A stretch of DNA of 64,000 nt from Tethya wilhelma (lineage: Eukaryota; Porifera; Demospongiae; Tethyida; Tethyidae), in contig CAXIPT010000005.1 in the NCBI GenBank assembly GCA_964030475.1, positions 3,808,178-3,872,177 of the forward strand, given 5' to 3'. Shown here piece after piece: positions 36,164 to 48,122 of this stretch (position 1 is the stretch's first letter; each line of letters begins with the position of its first letter). Below the pieces are notes generated by a model that made no database searches, was not told the origin of the DNA, and saw only the letters and a list, made by a program, of their open reading frames with translations. The position numbers and the translations under genes are program-made.

Positions 36164-37474
36164 ACTTGTGAGCACTGCAATCAGATATTCACCTATCAAG
36201 ACATAGTGCGATTCCATTTCATGACTTGTGGTGAAAAGATGGTCTTGTGTGATAAGAACTGTGGGCAGATGGTGAAAAGAAGAGACATGCAGACACATCA
36301 AGAGGAGTTGTGTCCCAACACAATCACACAGTGTCCTTTTGCTGACATGGGTTGCCAACAATTAGTCTTACGTAAAGATCGCGACCAACACATTGCAGTG
36401 TGCAAAGAGACATATCTTAGTAGTGCTGTGATTAAAATGAAGGAACAGTTATCAGCTCAGAGGAAAGAGCTACTGGTTGCTAGGGAAGAATACCAGTCGC
36501 TAAGGGAGGAAATCATTCATTTGAAAAGGGGAATACTCGTTAGTCACCATAATCTTGAAATACTTCGTCTCAATACCAACACGATGTGTGAAGTGATCTC
36601 CAGTGAGCTACCATTTCTGCACACATCGCGTAACTGTCCTTCAGAACAACTGGCATTGGACTGCATCAAAACACAAATCAGTTGCTCTCCAGTTCATTTA
36701 GAGTCTGGTCGAGGATCTGCTACTTTCAGAATGACAAACTATGCATCACACAAAGAGACTGGACGAGTGTGGTACACATCACCATTTCTAGTTACTAACG
36801 GCTACACAATGTGTTTTGGTGTGCATCCGAATGGAGTGGGGGCTGGTAAAGGTACACATGTGTCTATCTACCTCTATCAGTTGACTGGAATGTACGACAG
36901 TGAGCTGAAGTGGCCTTATCTCCTAGAGGAGGACTTCCAGGTGTGCCTTATGAGTCAGGTCGATCAGGCCAGTGGTTATGGTCGCATGAGGAGCAGATCT
37001 CGAGAAAAGTCTCAACGTGGACTACCTGGATTATCTCCCAAACAGAAGCAAAAAACATTGGAGCACCAAATGGATACTCTAACACTTCCTAGAGAATATG
37101 GAGAGAGGGAGGTTGAACTAGTCAAGTCTAAATCTCTTCCCGCAAGTCCTACCCTCGCTCAACGACAGCCCAGCAATGAGGCAACCTCCAGCAGTAATGA
37201 GCAGGAGTGTCCACCTTCTCAATTCGTTGTTGAGAACCAAGTGTTACGTGTAAGCCAGTACATCTCACAACCAATCCAGTCTAGTTGCAACACACCAATA
37301 GCTAAATTGGAGCTGTTCTGCTTACGAAAGACAGTAGAGAATGCTATATACAGAGACTCTATTGTGTTGTGGTGTTCCCTCAGAGTGAAACAGGACACTG
37401 AGGAGTTTCCCCCACCAGTGACTGGAGGAGAGGGGACTAGCGGCTGGAAGACATGGCAACATGATAGTGTCTAG
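32530..37474 (+). CDS. TRAF-family protein: RING, TRAF zinc fingers, coil, split MATH
   Basis: Three exons, 32530-32871, 33005-33368 and 36162-37474, give 672 residues. A Ser/Pro/Gln-rich N-terminus (1-105) precedes a C3HC4 RING (109-149: CSVC, CCGQHYCHSC, CPSC), split by intron 1. Several TRAF-type zinc fingers follow (about 170-320), then a coiled coil (about 320-370; MKEQLSAQRKELLVAREEYQ), then a MATH/TRAF-C domain from about 395 with FRMTNYASHKETGRVWYTSP and GVHPNGVGAGKGTHVSIYLY. TRAFs are cytoplasmic adaptors and E3 ligases for TNF-receptor, IL-1R and Toll signalling. Unusually, the MATH domain appears interrupted at about 503-588 by a Ser/Arg/Gln-rich segment, after which DSIVLWCSLRV could be the last MATH strand. 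The exon 3 acceptor lies directly behind a (CA)n run. The exact vertebrate TRAF counterpart cannot be assigned by eye. Confidence 0.9.
34695..34915. repeat. 52-bp tandem repeat in TRAF intron 2
   Basis: Four units with GTCGCATTG starting at 34702, 34754, 34806 and 34858, period 52 bp, built from internal AAGTCGT-like subrepeats. Degenerate AAGTCGT repeats continue to about 35060. Confidence 0.9.
35118..35164. mobile_element. Short hairpin of the TAGTCTCGCGGGCC family
   Basis: Arms TAGTCTCGCGGGCCAGACG and its complement (one mismatch) enclose 8-9 bp. The same termini bound the larger elements at 44693-45177 and 45477-46273, so this is probably a collapsed copy. Confidence 0.85.
35792..35997. 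mobile_element. Foldback element in TRAF intron 2
   Basis: Inverted arms of about 65 bp; left arm contains CATATGCTCTGAACTTGTGG, right arm its near complement. The centre holds GGTCAA-type direct repeats (GACGGTCAACGGTCAAG). Confidence 0.8.
36125..36160. repeat. (CA)n microsatellite at TRAF exon 3 acceptor
   Basis: A CA run ends in CACACAG directly before the exon starting at 36162, so it replaces the polypyrimidine tract. Confidence 0.9.
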
Positions 37475-38502
37475 GGAATCTACAGTAATGTATAATGTAT
37501 TAATGTATAATAATGATTTGCTTCTGCACATGTACAATCATGTATTTAGGTTAAACATTGTCTGCATATATATGACTAATGCACAACCCTTCACTAGTGA
37601 TCATGTCTATAGGTTTATGTTTTATAGATCCATTATGCACAAAATATTTTGTTATAACAACATAATTTATATAATTATAAGTGATTTAGTTTTCACAATA
37701 ATAAGTTAATAATTATTATTCTAATAACTATCATATTATAAGCAAAGTTGTGTGTGTCCGTGTGTGTGTGTGTGTGTAACGGAAGGTCACCGGAAGTGAT
37801 GCGACCTCGAGCTAAAATGCTACTTTTTCTCTGGACTGGGAAAATTTCAAACTATGAAAAGTGTGCCTAGAGAGATAGCTTAGATAGTCCAAGCCTAATG
37901 TAGAATGGCAGGCGCTACAAGTATGGCTAACTTTTTTGAGATCCCTGACAAGGCTTACCAGTGGCATCCGTATCCGACAAAGAAGCGTGATATAGAAGCC
38001 AATCTTTCACAAGAGAAGCGTAGCGAGGGGAGCGCTTTCGCTTCTAGAAGTCTGCTTCTCTGTCGCTGTACACGAAACACAGCTAGCCAGATAACGAGTT
38101 TCTTTGCCAGCTGATTGCAAAAATGGCGGAAGTCGGAAAAGGGTCGTCCGTGACGTCACGTATTGAGGTAAATTGCTGAGCGAGCATGAGCTGGCCAAAT
38201 TGCAGAGAGGAGCAGTACATGCCATGGTTACCTTTGTTTCCCTGCCCAGTTATTGCTATGCAGATGACTGTGCTAAGCAGCTTGCATGCATCTAGCAGTA
38301 AATATCAGTAAGCTTCATACACAAGCAAGGAGCGTGGCGAGCGAAGCGAGCCACACTCCTTGTATTGTATAATGTATGATGCAATATGATTGATATAAAA
38401 ATATAAAATAATTTTGTGTAAAATAATAATTATAGTCTATACTATAGGTGTAAAAATGCCACACAGTGCATGAATCGATGATAAAGGTTATAAGATAGAT
38501 TT
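37475..38502. other. Convergent spacer with hairpin and microsatellite
   Basis: About 1 kb between the stops of TRAF and the GMC oxidoreductase. Contains a short GT repeat (37748-37777), a CGTGACGTCACG palindrome (about 38148-38159) and a hairpin at 38326-38362 with arms CAAGGAGCGTGGC/GCCACACTCCTTG. A 69-codon frame at 37905-38114 was not accepted as a gene. Confidence 0.45.
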
Positions 38503-40234
38503 CTAAACACTATTTTTAGAAGTGACAATATCGGCCAAATTCATTGCCATTGCTGTCATGGTACAGGTGGGGTTCCATGATGCTCCATCGGGCCAGAGTG
38601 CGCCACCCGTCAGATAGATGTTATCAATTTCATAAAACTGGTAGTTGTGACTCACAGGGGCAGAATCTGAGGGGCCAATCCACATTGTGGATGCAGGATG
38701 CACTAAACCATCGGCACGGATGTCTGCAGGAGGGGGCTGTTGTTGCTCCCAGCTTTTACTGTTCTTGTGCCAGTATTCAATGACACCACCAGCTGGGGTA
38801 AGGATCTTTTCCAGTATGTCAAATGTGGTTTCGTCCATCTTCTCCCAGAGATTATTATCATTTTGATTGGGAGCAACCTGAAGGGTGGCCTGTCTGTCAC
38901 CAGGAGCCTTTCTATACCAGTTATCTGAGTTTTGGTGATCGAGTTGTCCAAGCGTTGCACACACAAAGACTATGTGATTTTTGCAAGTTGACAGTTGCTC
39001 TCTAGATGGTGCTTTAAGTAAATGGCGCATACAGGTATCTTCGGGAGATGAATCGGTAACGGTCTCTGCTGTGAGTTGTAAATGAAACTGGTGCTTTGAA
39101 TCAGGATGTCTTCCAGCAATATACACAGCTGCCATTTCAAGAGGATCTGTTGGCTGTAGCTCTTGAAGAAAACCATACATCGGACATTGATCACTGATGG
39201 GAACACGAGCAGTGATGTAGGATACAAAGTGTCCAGTGAAACGCTGTCCAATGTTCGGTAGATCGGGGAAGGAGTCCAGCATGAGAGAAGTTGATGGAAG
39301 AGTGCTCATGGCAAGAATAAGCTTAGCGGTACCAAGAGTGACGGTTCCTCTTGTAGTATCAAGAGATGTTGCTCTACCATTCTTGTGGGATATTTTCAGA
39401 GCTTCACATTTTACTACTGCTTTCACATTTGGTCTCTCTCGTAGGATATCCAATAGAGGCTTGATGGCTGAATATTTCTTACATTCATCATCACTGCAAT
39501 ATTGTATGAGAAACATACACATAATTACATTGTTATGCACATTAGGTCTATAAATTAGCTGAAAATTGCTTAAACGTGCAATAACAGTTGATGCTTGCAC
39601 ATGCTTTAATTATAGTGTAAACAAGCAGTGCTTACTCATTGTTGACAGCTGCAATAGGGGCATGTTCAATTCTACTGATGTGGCCATATTGTACATCACC
39701 TGCTGTTCTGGTTTTTAAAACTGCATGAAGTGTTTGCTGCAATTTTCCAAACAGAGCTGATCCCTGTGTACTGTTGATTTCAGTGACAGGTGAAACACTT
39801 AGAAGCTTCTCTGCACAAGGGAAGTACTCCTGTACTCTCTGGACCACCTCCTCTGGCCATCCTGACATCTCCTCTCTGGAGGGCTTAGGAGACCAGGCTT
39901 TCCAGAATGATGAACGTCCACCAAAAAAGTTATTCATTCCTCGTACACGATGAATAAATGGATGTTCCTTTCTCCCCATTCTCTCAGACACTTCCCAATC
40001 GTATGTCTCCTCCTGTTTGGATTTGTCTGACAACTCTTGAGGTGATAGACGTTGGAAATCTTCACATGGTCCACGTTCAATGATAAGGATTTTGGCATTT
40101 GAATTGCTCACTATCGTTTGATGAATGAATCCCAAAGCACAAAATGATGATCCAATGACAACATAATCAAAGTCTCCACTAGAACGACTTTCATCCCATT
40201 CTGAATTTGTGAGGAAAGGATCAGAGTCAGCCAT
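38503..40234 (-). CDS. GMC oxidoreductase, pyranose-oxidase-like
   Basis: Two exons, 40234-39636 and 39493-38503, close in frame to 529 residues. Residues 23-55 (DYVVIGSSFCALGFIHQTI, then LIIERGP) form the FAD-binding Rossmann fold; RGMNNFFGGRSSFWKAWSP matches the second GMC FAD-contact region; the C-terminus carries HPASTMWIG and TGGALWPDGASWNPTCTMTA, with the His and Asn expected for the GMC catalytic pair. GMC enzymes oxidise sugars or alcohols using FAD and O2 or another acceptor; the C-terminal WNPT-TMTA pattern is closest to pyranose 2-oxidase-type proteins. The first glycine motif is GSSFCA rather than GxGxxG. No signal peptide is visible, suggesting an intracellular enzyme. Substrate is unknown. 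No neighbouring gene is functionally linked. Confidence 0.82.
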
Positions 40235-43152
40235 GATAATGTTGATTTCTCACTATGTGAAACAAACTAGCTGATACTAAAAACTTTATGACTACCTTAG
40301 TCTACTCGCGTCGGAAGTATACTTACACTCTAGCTACAAGTGACTATGGCGGATGCAATTATATAAGGTTTTATAGTCTATGGTAGTGTGTTCGCGGGAG
40401 ATATATCCAATGAATATTGTGTTTGTATTTATCATAAATATGTTTCTAAATTTGAACATTTGAACGTACGATTAGATAAGGTAATAACTCATTCACATGC
40501 ATGCATGCATTAAAATCACATGTCTCAAAAAACTGTACTCACTGCACAACTATACTTAGAATTGTGGTCAACGTTCGAACTAGATTCTCCTGAAAAATAA
40601 ATTCATATCTCCAAAACGATATGCATAGATAGCATGATGCAGCATGCACGCAAGGAGATCTGATGGTTTAAAGCGAAGTGGTCTAACTTGTGATTTCCTA
40701 CTAAGATGACCACCACTTGTACCAATACACTCAGACCACTAGCACACCACTAGTTGACCACCACCACAACTACTACTACTAATACTGGGTTTACTAGACA
40801 TGTATGAGTTCTAGAGAAATCTGATTACACAATGTACAGGTACTTAGAGCCTATAGCTATACTTTACACAGCTAAGCGTGCAGACTGTTATACTGCTCTA
40901 TACTTGGAACTTATCACAATTGAGCTAGTACCCTTATTCCTACAAATACTACAGATATTGTACTGTTATTGGTCCTCTAACCACAACACAGAATACTTAA
41001 ACTTTTTCCTGCAAAACATGTAATTTACTTAAAAACTGTCATCGCAAAAAATAATGGTTATTTCTATTGTATGTCATTTTCTAGCTATTCGACATTATTT
41101 CAGAAAAGCTGTATACATACTGTCAATATACATTAAGAGATGCAAAAAAAATCCCGGGGAAACTCTCAAAGATTATGTCATCCTTACAAGAATACTAAAT
41201 ATAGTGTCACACATCTAAATATAGAAAAACACAAAGGCAGAGCATGCTCGACAAAATAAACAAATAAACGTCACCTAGAGTGTAATTCTTATTCAGGGAA
41301 TACATTGTGTGTAGCTAAAGGGAACTACAGAGCCTCTGCTACATACTAGGAGCTCAATATATTCTCTGAAATCATGAATGTACTATGGGCATCAAGGAAT
41401 GCTTATAAAAGTCCCGTTAGCTACTTCAATGAGATTCACTGGTTTATGGTAAGGAGAAAAGTATGAATGTGATTTAGGTACCAATGCCAGGCTGCCAAGT
41501 ATTATATATAACAGTTTGTCTAGCGAAAGTATTAGCAACAATATGGTCAGGAAAAAAAAACACACATACAGCATCATTTTAGTGTTGTACTTAGGCCACT
41601 CCCTCTTTTAGTGTGTGACTTCACTTGATATCTATAGCTATACTCACATAACCCAAAATAAAGTATTGTTCCATACGACATCTCAGTGATTCACAGAAGC
41701 TTCAATTTTACTGCAAAAGGTTGGTTGCACTACCAGTATATTGCTACATAGCTCTTCACACAGTACCATTATCATGGTAATGGCAAACGATATGCCTACA
41801 GTGCCTGGTGGAGTCACCCTACAATCATGAGAGGCCAACAACCACAGCTAACAATGTCGACTCCTACTTAAATGGTCTTGCTCAGTGAGCACTGCCTGAC
41901 ACTCAACATTCAGCACCACCTACTAGGCTGACAACAAAGAGACTCACAATCATTTCCCCCTAGGCCTTCCCCTTTGTCAGTATCACTGTGCTACTCAACT
42001 ACTGACTTAACCTTGTTCTTAGGCTATAGATGGCCGGCCACTATTCTGGAGAGTCATCCTACATACAATGGGACTTGAATGAATACATTGATCTGTTACA
42101 AACAATATCACATTAGCCAAGTAAACCTGGAATGTCTGCATATCAGTACTACCTCAGCTAATGTACTAATTATTTGCCATTACAGAAAGTTTTGTGTCAC
42201 ATACCCATAAGTTGATCTCATGTATCAAACTATACAACCCCATTCCCTTGGAGGCTACATCCACACTACAATGTATTAGTAACAATCTACACTAGGTCTG
42301 ACAGACATGATCCAGGTTGGAAGGCATGGGAATAACGTGGGAGAGACGCAAGCCTAGGCTAATGTCAGGCCTCATCAGTAAAATGAGCAATTGGCCAAAA
42401 CCTAGGCTTATGGGTACAGCACTGATTGAAACAGTTTTGTAATTGTGCCTGTACTGCTGTATATTGGTCCCTTCCTACATTAGATGGAGCAATCATGCTT
42501 TCATCCTGGATTCCCTCTACTGAGCTGAAGCAATAGTGTGAATACCAGCAATAACCAGTTACACATTGTCAACTCATTGATCAGCACAACCATAGATTAT
42601 CTGTGGCACAACTGAAATTTGGTATCATGCCTTAATTATGATCAACATTCATAGTCAGAAGAATAGACTGTTGCAGACCATGAGTATCATAAGAAATCTT
42701 AATTTGCTCACCTTATTAAGACTGCTGACTCAGCACAATCAAGAATAAGGACTTGCATACCAGGTTACTGGTAGTCTACATTCCCTTGTACAATTTTTGA
42801 ATTTGGAAATTGATTGAGCTGGAGACGAGAACAAATAAAGCATTGATACTTGCTCAGTTGTAACTGTATTGCAGTTTAATAGAGCTACAAGTGAGTCATA
42901 ATGCACCTTTAATTTAAGTAAAAGTCCTTACCTTGTCTCTGCAAGGTGTACTGAGTTGTTTTGCTGCTGGCATGGTCTGTACTGGTCAACGCAAGTATCC
43001 AAAGCACAGAAAGAATACACGATCCAGTTTGAACTTGGAAGAGTGGGCATTATTCAGAACTTGCCGGAGTAAACGTAGCGACCTTTTACCTACCGCAGCA
43101 ATTCTGGCTTCAAATATGCGCGGAATTACTGATCTTTGAAATAAGCAGTATG
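40235..43152. other. Gene-free region between GMC gene and WDR53
   Basis: 2.9 kb with no supportable exon. It begins with the GMC promoter. Features: ATGCATGCATGCAT near 40498, a fragment of the AGGCCACTCCCTC repeat family at about 41593-41610, otherwise ordinary AT-rich sequence. Confidence 0.45.
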
Positions 43153-44211
43153 TTAGCACACAGTAATTCTGTACCTGGACACAAAACTGGATGGATCAGA
43201 GACAAACACATAAAAAGATGTAGACTGATTAGTTTGTTCACATGCTGATACTGGCACAGCAGACATGAAATTAACTTTGCATCCGTGTTCAATTTCCATT
43301 GTCTTCACCAGCTTGAGTGAAGTACCAGGCTTAGAGAGTAGAGTATCAGTTTCACTAGTCAACCTACTGACGCAAATCCTTCCATCGTTTCCTCCTGAAA
43401 TGATGATCGGTTCTTGTGGAGAGTCCAACACACACAAACACCCAACACCAGATCTGTGTAGTGGAGACACACACCTCTTAGTCATTGACTTTGGAGCCTT
43501 CATTTCATAGACTGCTACAACACCACTGCCAAGCCCACAGACAACACTAAACTTAGAAGGTACACAGTCAATACTGTGCACCATGGGAGGGTTGAACAAG
43601 TACGTATCAGTTCCAGAGCTGCCATCCGAAGTGTCTTGGGTTGAAATAGAACACAACGGTCGGCCAAGGCTGAAGTCCCATCTTACGATCTGGTTGTCAA
43701 GTCCACCTGAGATTATCTCCCAGGGTTTTCGTGGATTGAATCTGATTGTTGAGCAAATGTTTGTATGACGACGAGAGAGTGTTTTAAACAGCTTTCCCGT
43801 TTCGATGTCGATCACTTTGATTTCTCCAGAATCATCGCAGGCACAAAGGAACGTACCTTTATGATGAATATCCAGTTGGTTGATTTCTTCCTTATTGAAA
43901 CAGAATGTTTGTAGAGGTTGAGTGCTGGGCAATTGACCCAGATCATAAATTGCTACACTGTTGTTGATTGATGCAGCAAACTGGCGTTCATTTGAGGGGG
44001 AAATTGCGATACATGTAACCTCACCCTGCACAGGAGTGTTGATGGAATGTATCAGAGTCCATTCTCGGGGTGAAAGGCATTCAGACCAAACACAAATGAC
44101 TGATTCGTGACCAGTGAGCAATTTTCCATCCTTTACCACACTCACACACGACGAGCCTTCACCTATAGCGGGCACTTGTACTTTGAAGATTTCCTGCACC
44201 TTTTCTGCCAT
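43153..44211 (-). CDS. WDR53: WD-repeat protein 53, intronless
   Basis: A single frame of 352 residues. WD-repeat blades with GH...VW and ID.ETG patterns are visible; the middle matches human WDR53 best (CACDDSGEIKVIDIETGKLF, then HTNICSTIRFNP and ISGGLDNQIVRWD, then IISGGNDGRICVSRL and IEHGCKVNFM). WDR53 is a predicted seven-blade propeller, a substrate receptor candidate for CUL4-DDB1; the molecular role is little defined. The frame could splice at CCAG/GTACAG near the end, but the unspliced C-terminus (SSFVSRYRITVC) aligns with the end of human WDR53. Its start codon lies 135 bp from the divergent TPT1 start. Confidence 0.86.
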   Translation of the reverse strand: MAEKVQEIFKVQVPAIGEGSSCVSVVKDGKLLTGHESVICVWSECLSPREWTLIHSINTPVQGEVTCIAISPSNERQFAASINNSVAIYDLGQLPSTQPLQTFCFNKEEINQLDIHHKGTFLCACDDSGEIKVIDIETGKLFKTLSRRHTNICSTIRFNPRKPWEIISGGLDNQIVRWDFSLGRPLCSISTQDTSDGSSGTDTYLFNPPMVHSIDCVPSKFSVVCGLGSGVVAVYEMKAPKSMTKRCVSPLHRSGVGCLCVLDSPQEPIIISGGNDGRICVSRLTSETDTLLSKPGTSLKLVKTMEIEHGCKVNFMSAVPVSACEQTNQSTSFYVFVSDPSSFVSRYRITVC

Positions 44212-44346
44212 GTGTCTGGATATATCTAGCTATTTTACGCGCAAAATTCACGACCACGTGACTAGTAAAATCATTCCTCCACACGTTCATAAAGCCTGCC
44301 CAAGGGTGTATTTTGATATCTTGTTGGTGTTTGAGAATCACTCAAG
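44212..44346. promoter_or_regulatory. Bidirectional promoter WDR53/TPT1
   Basis: 135 bp between two divergent start codons, so both 5' UTRs and core promoters must fit or overlap here. Contains a CACGTG E-box-like core (CCACGTGAC near 44252). Function inferred from position. Confidence 0.6.
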
Positions 44347-47300
44347 ATGATTATATTTAAAGACGTTTTAAGTGGTAAGTGAAATCGTATTTTTATGTTG
44401 GTCTTGTGAATAATGTGTCTTGTGTGTTCTAACAGGAGATGAGCTCTTCAGTGATACCTTCAAGTATAGAGAAGACAAGCATCATATATTTTACGTTGTC
44501 GAAGGAAAGGTAAGCTCATGCTTATACCCCATAGTTTCAGTGCATTGAGTACAGCCTCAATTATGTACTATTAATTTTTGTAATGTATAATTTTTATGTT
44601 TCGACACTCAGTAAACTATGGCATATAATTTGATCACTTACTGCTGATAGTTGAATCTCTGTCCATAAATATTTACAACCTTAGCCACTTAATAGTCTCA
44701 CGGGCCAAACATCCAAGAGGGGGGAAAAAGACGTCTGGTAAAAGTTGCCCAGTTTTCGTGTGCAATCAGAATTTCATTAGTGTGATGTAAGGCAATGCTG
44801 TCATGTGAAATTTTTTTTTGCCAGAAGACTTGAGTTTAGCTGCAGCTTTCTTCTTAGTGTACTCCAGTGTGAAGTAGTCGTGAGTTTGAGCCCATCTTCT
44901 ACGCACAAACACTTTAACAGTGAAAGTTCAGTCTTACAATGCTTACAGATGTGGACTGTTCTTGGACGATGATTATATAGCACTATGGTCTCACGTAATA
45001 AGAACAATTTGGTTGGTTGGTTTCAAATTTGGTGGGAAATTTTATCTCATTAAGTTCAAAATTACAAAAATACTAAAATATGATTTGAGGTTACAACATT
45101 CCGCAATTGCAAACGAAAACTGGGCCAGTTTTACCAGTCGTCCTTCCCCCCTCTCAGATGTCTGGCCCGCGAGACTAAAGTCTATTTGCGTTCACTTGAG
45201 CCTTCAAAATTTCTTCATAACTTGGCCGTATATCTAGAAATTGTGCTATTTTAGATACCATTTGATTGCAAATTTCACATAGATTCGTTTGGTACTTTTT
45301 AAAAAGCGCTACCCCTTACCATTCAAAAGTTACACGTATGCCCCATACATAAAGTACAGACATTCCATTAACCACAAATGTGGTAAAGCTGTACTTAAGC
45401 AAAACCACACTACTTCCTGGGCTCAAGTGAATGCGAATAGACTTTAGCCACTTAATACCAATGTTGCAGTGGTATCTAGTCTTGTGGACCAGATGTCCCG
45501 AGAAGCGGGGGAAGGAACAGTCTCATCCAAGGCCCCAACTATTTTGCCAGTGAAAAATGAATGTCTAGAAAATCTAGTGCACTTCCGCTGTTCTCCGCCA
45601 GAAATCAGGTGACTATTGCTTACATGAAGTCATGTGACAATCGTGTCATATGACTGAACATTGATTGTGGAAGTCACAAAAGTTTGTTACTTGAAAACTG
45701 ACCAGTTTGTAGAATTTTTGCATGTGTATATGAAACCTGTTGAAACTCGAAACAATGTGCCATTGACACCGGCTAGCGCTTTCGTCTCTGAATGGAACAG
45801 ATTAGAATTCAAAGGCATGAGCTAGACAGCTACAGAATTGTAGTGGGTAGGGTTAGCGTGACCTTTTGACTTGAACTATTTGATCTGTGTTGAAACTTTT
45901 ACTTGCGAAAATGTACAAAGAGCCGTAATAAATTTTTGAGGTCAGTCTACACGTGAATCGTGATAAAGCTACATTCCAGAATTTTGTCAAAAGTGTGCCA
46001 GTTTTTCTAGACCCCCATTTTTCACTGGCGAAATAGGCAGGGTCTTGGCTAGACTAGAAAACGAACATCTGGTAACTGTAGCCCACTTTTGAGTACACTA
46101 AGAAGAAAGCCCTACCTACATATACTAAAGTCTTTGAGTCAAGCCATTTTTTTTTCACGTGATAAGATACCCTTATATCACGCTAATGGAATTCTGATTG
46201 CATACGGAAAGTGGCCTACAGTTACCAGATGTTCCCCCCCCTTCCCTCTCGGAACGTCTAGCCCACGAGACTAGTGATAATTACTGACTACAGTAAATTA
46301 TTGAATGCACATTTAATGTTTACTACTATCATTGTAGAATGTTACTGTGAAAGGTGACACGATAGACGACAGTTTGATAGGAGGTAATGCCAGTGCTGAA
46401 GCTGGACCTGAAGAGGCTACTGCTGATGATCCCAACACAGTATCAGGGATAGATGTTGTTCTTGGCAGCAGACTGGTTGAGACTGGCTTTGGAAAGAAGA
46501 AGGACTACCAAGTATATATTAAGGTTTGTATCTGGTGAACAATAATTATTTAGGTGAAAGTTACTTGAAACGGCAGAATACTTAGTGACAGTTAATCCAG
46601 TCACCAGAGTTCTGCACCACACAACTCTAGCAATGTGCTCTTGAATATCTTCTGTCGTACATGTCCTACACTGACTTTACTTAGCTTTATCTGCTCATTT
46701 CAAAATACGCTAGGCAATTATTCTACAGTAGAACCTTGGTTATCCGGACCTTGTTTATCTGGAACCTCAATTATCCGGATTGAGCTGGAAGGCCAAAATT
46801 CGGTAAATTAGAGCAAATTTTGTAGACTCCACCCATTTTTCAAGCTTGAGGCTTGTACGTGTTAGCCAAATTTGAGTGATTCAAGTCTAAACGAAGAAAA
46901 ATACAATCTACCAGTGTTGTTACATGCTAAATGTTACGAAAAACTATCGTGGCTACTGCTAGTGCTACTAGAACCAGTATTAATTCATTATTTCGACTAT
47001 CTGGACTTTTTGCTTATCCGGCAGGCTTCCGGTACAAAGGTATCTGGATAACTGAGGTTCTACTGTATGAGGCAGGAGCACACCAGGGCGTGAAAGTCAA
47101 AGGACCAAATGTTTTTATTAAACTCACAATCCGCTATGCAAACATTTAAACTGTGAAGCTTAGTGCTCAGAGATGCTGAAAAGTCTTAGATTTCAGGAAC
47201 TACAAGTTTTTGTAAAATGCTTTGCATGGATAATCTCGATTATTATTTGGTAAGCCGCTTTTGAAGAGCTGCCTTTTCTGAGATATGTACAGTGAACAAA

Positions 47301-48073
47301 CAACAAGCAAACATGCACACACACAGACAAAATGGCTACAGTAATCCTAGTCACCTAAGCCCAGTTTACAATTACCAATCTGTGTTACTCTAAACTATTC
47401 TAGAATGTGCATTGGGAGCATTGTATCTTCAAACTAGCTCAGTAAATTGCAATGTAAGCACAAAACTGAATTGAAACCGGATTAATGATGTGTAATTTGT
47501 GTGCCGGCCTTAATTAGAGTAAAATTTTGAGTGAGTGGAAATATTCTTTTTGTAGCCTCAAGTGTTTCTCGTCACACTAATCCATCGTTTTTCTTGTTCT
47601 TTGATTGGAGCCTCAATTTAAGCAAAAAAGTAATTACATAGCACTAAAGCTTTAGCCTGATTCTTTAAATGTTTAGAGATGATAGTTACCTTACTAGCAT
47701 TATTTCACTAGCTACTATCTGGTAGTATCACTAGCTGGTATCGCTAGATAGCTTTAATCCACTAACCAGTTCAGCTTGGACTGTTCACACATGGACTAGT
47801 TTCCATTTATACACAAGTCCCATTGGGGTTTAATGTGCATTAGAGTGTGTGTGTAAATGGAGCTCTAGTCTGTCCTTATACATACATACATACAGTAGTG
47901 TTCAGTCCTAACCTGACTTCATTTTGCTTGTCAATAAATTTAGGCCTACATAGGAAAAATTGTAAAGTACCTACAGGAAAACAACCCTGGTAGAGTGGAT
48001 GATTTCAAGAAACAAGCACAGCCTGCAGTAAAAGAGGTAAGACACTCTTTCTTTGCTATAAACTGCTGATTTG

Positions 48074-48122
<49 letters not shown>

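Noticed and set aside
37905..38114. 69-codon frame starting MAGATSMANFFEIPDK
   Set aside because: Short, no splice partners or family, and it runs into repeat-like CG-containing sequence with a CRE palindrome.
42933..43139. 68-codon frame downstream of WDR53
   Set aside because: No homology, no partner exons and ordinary composition for random sequence.
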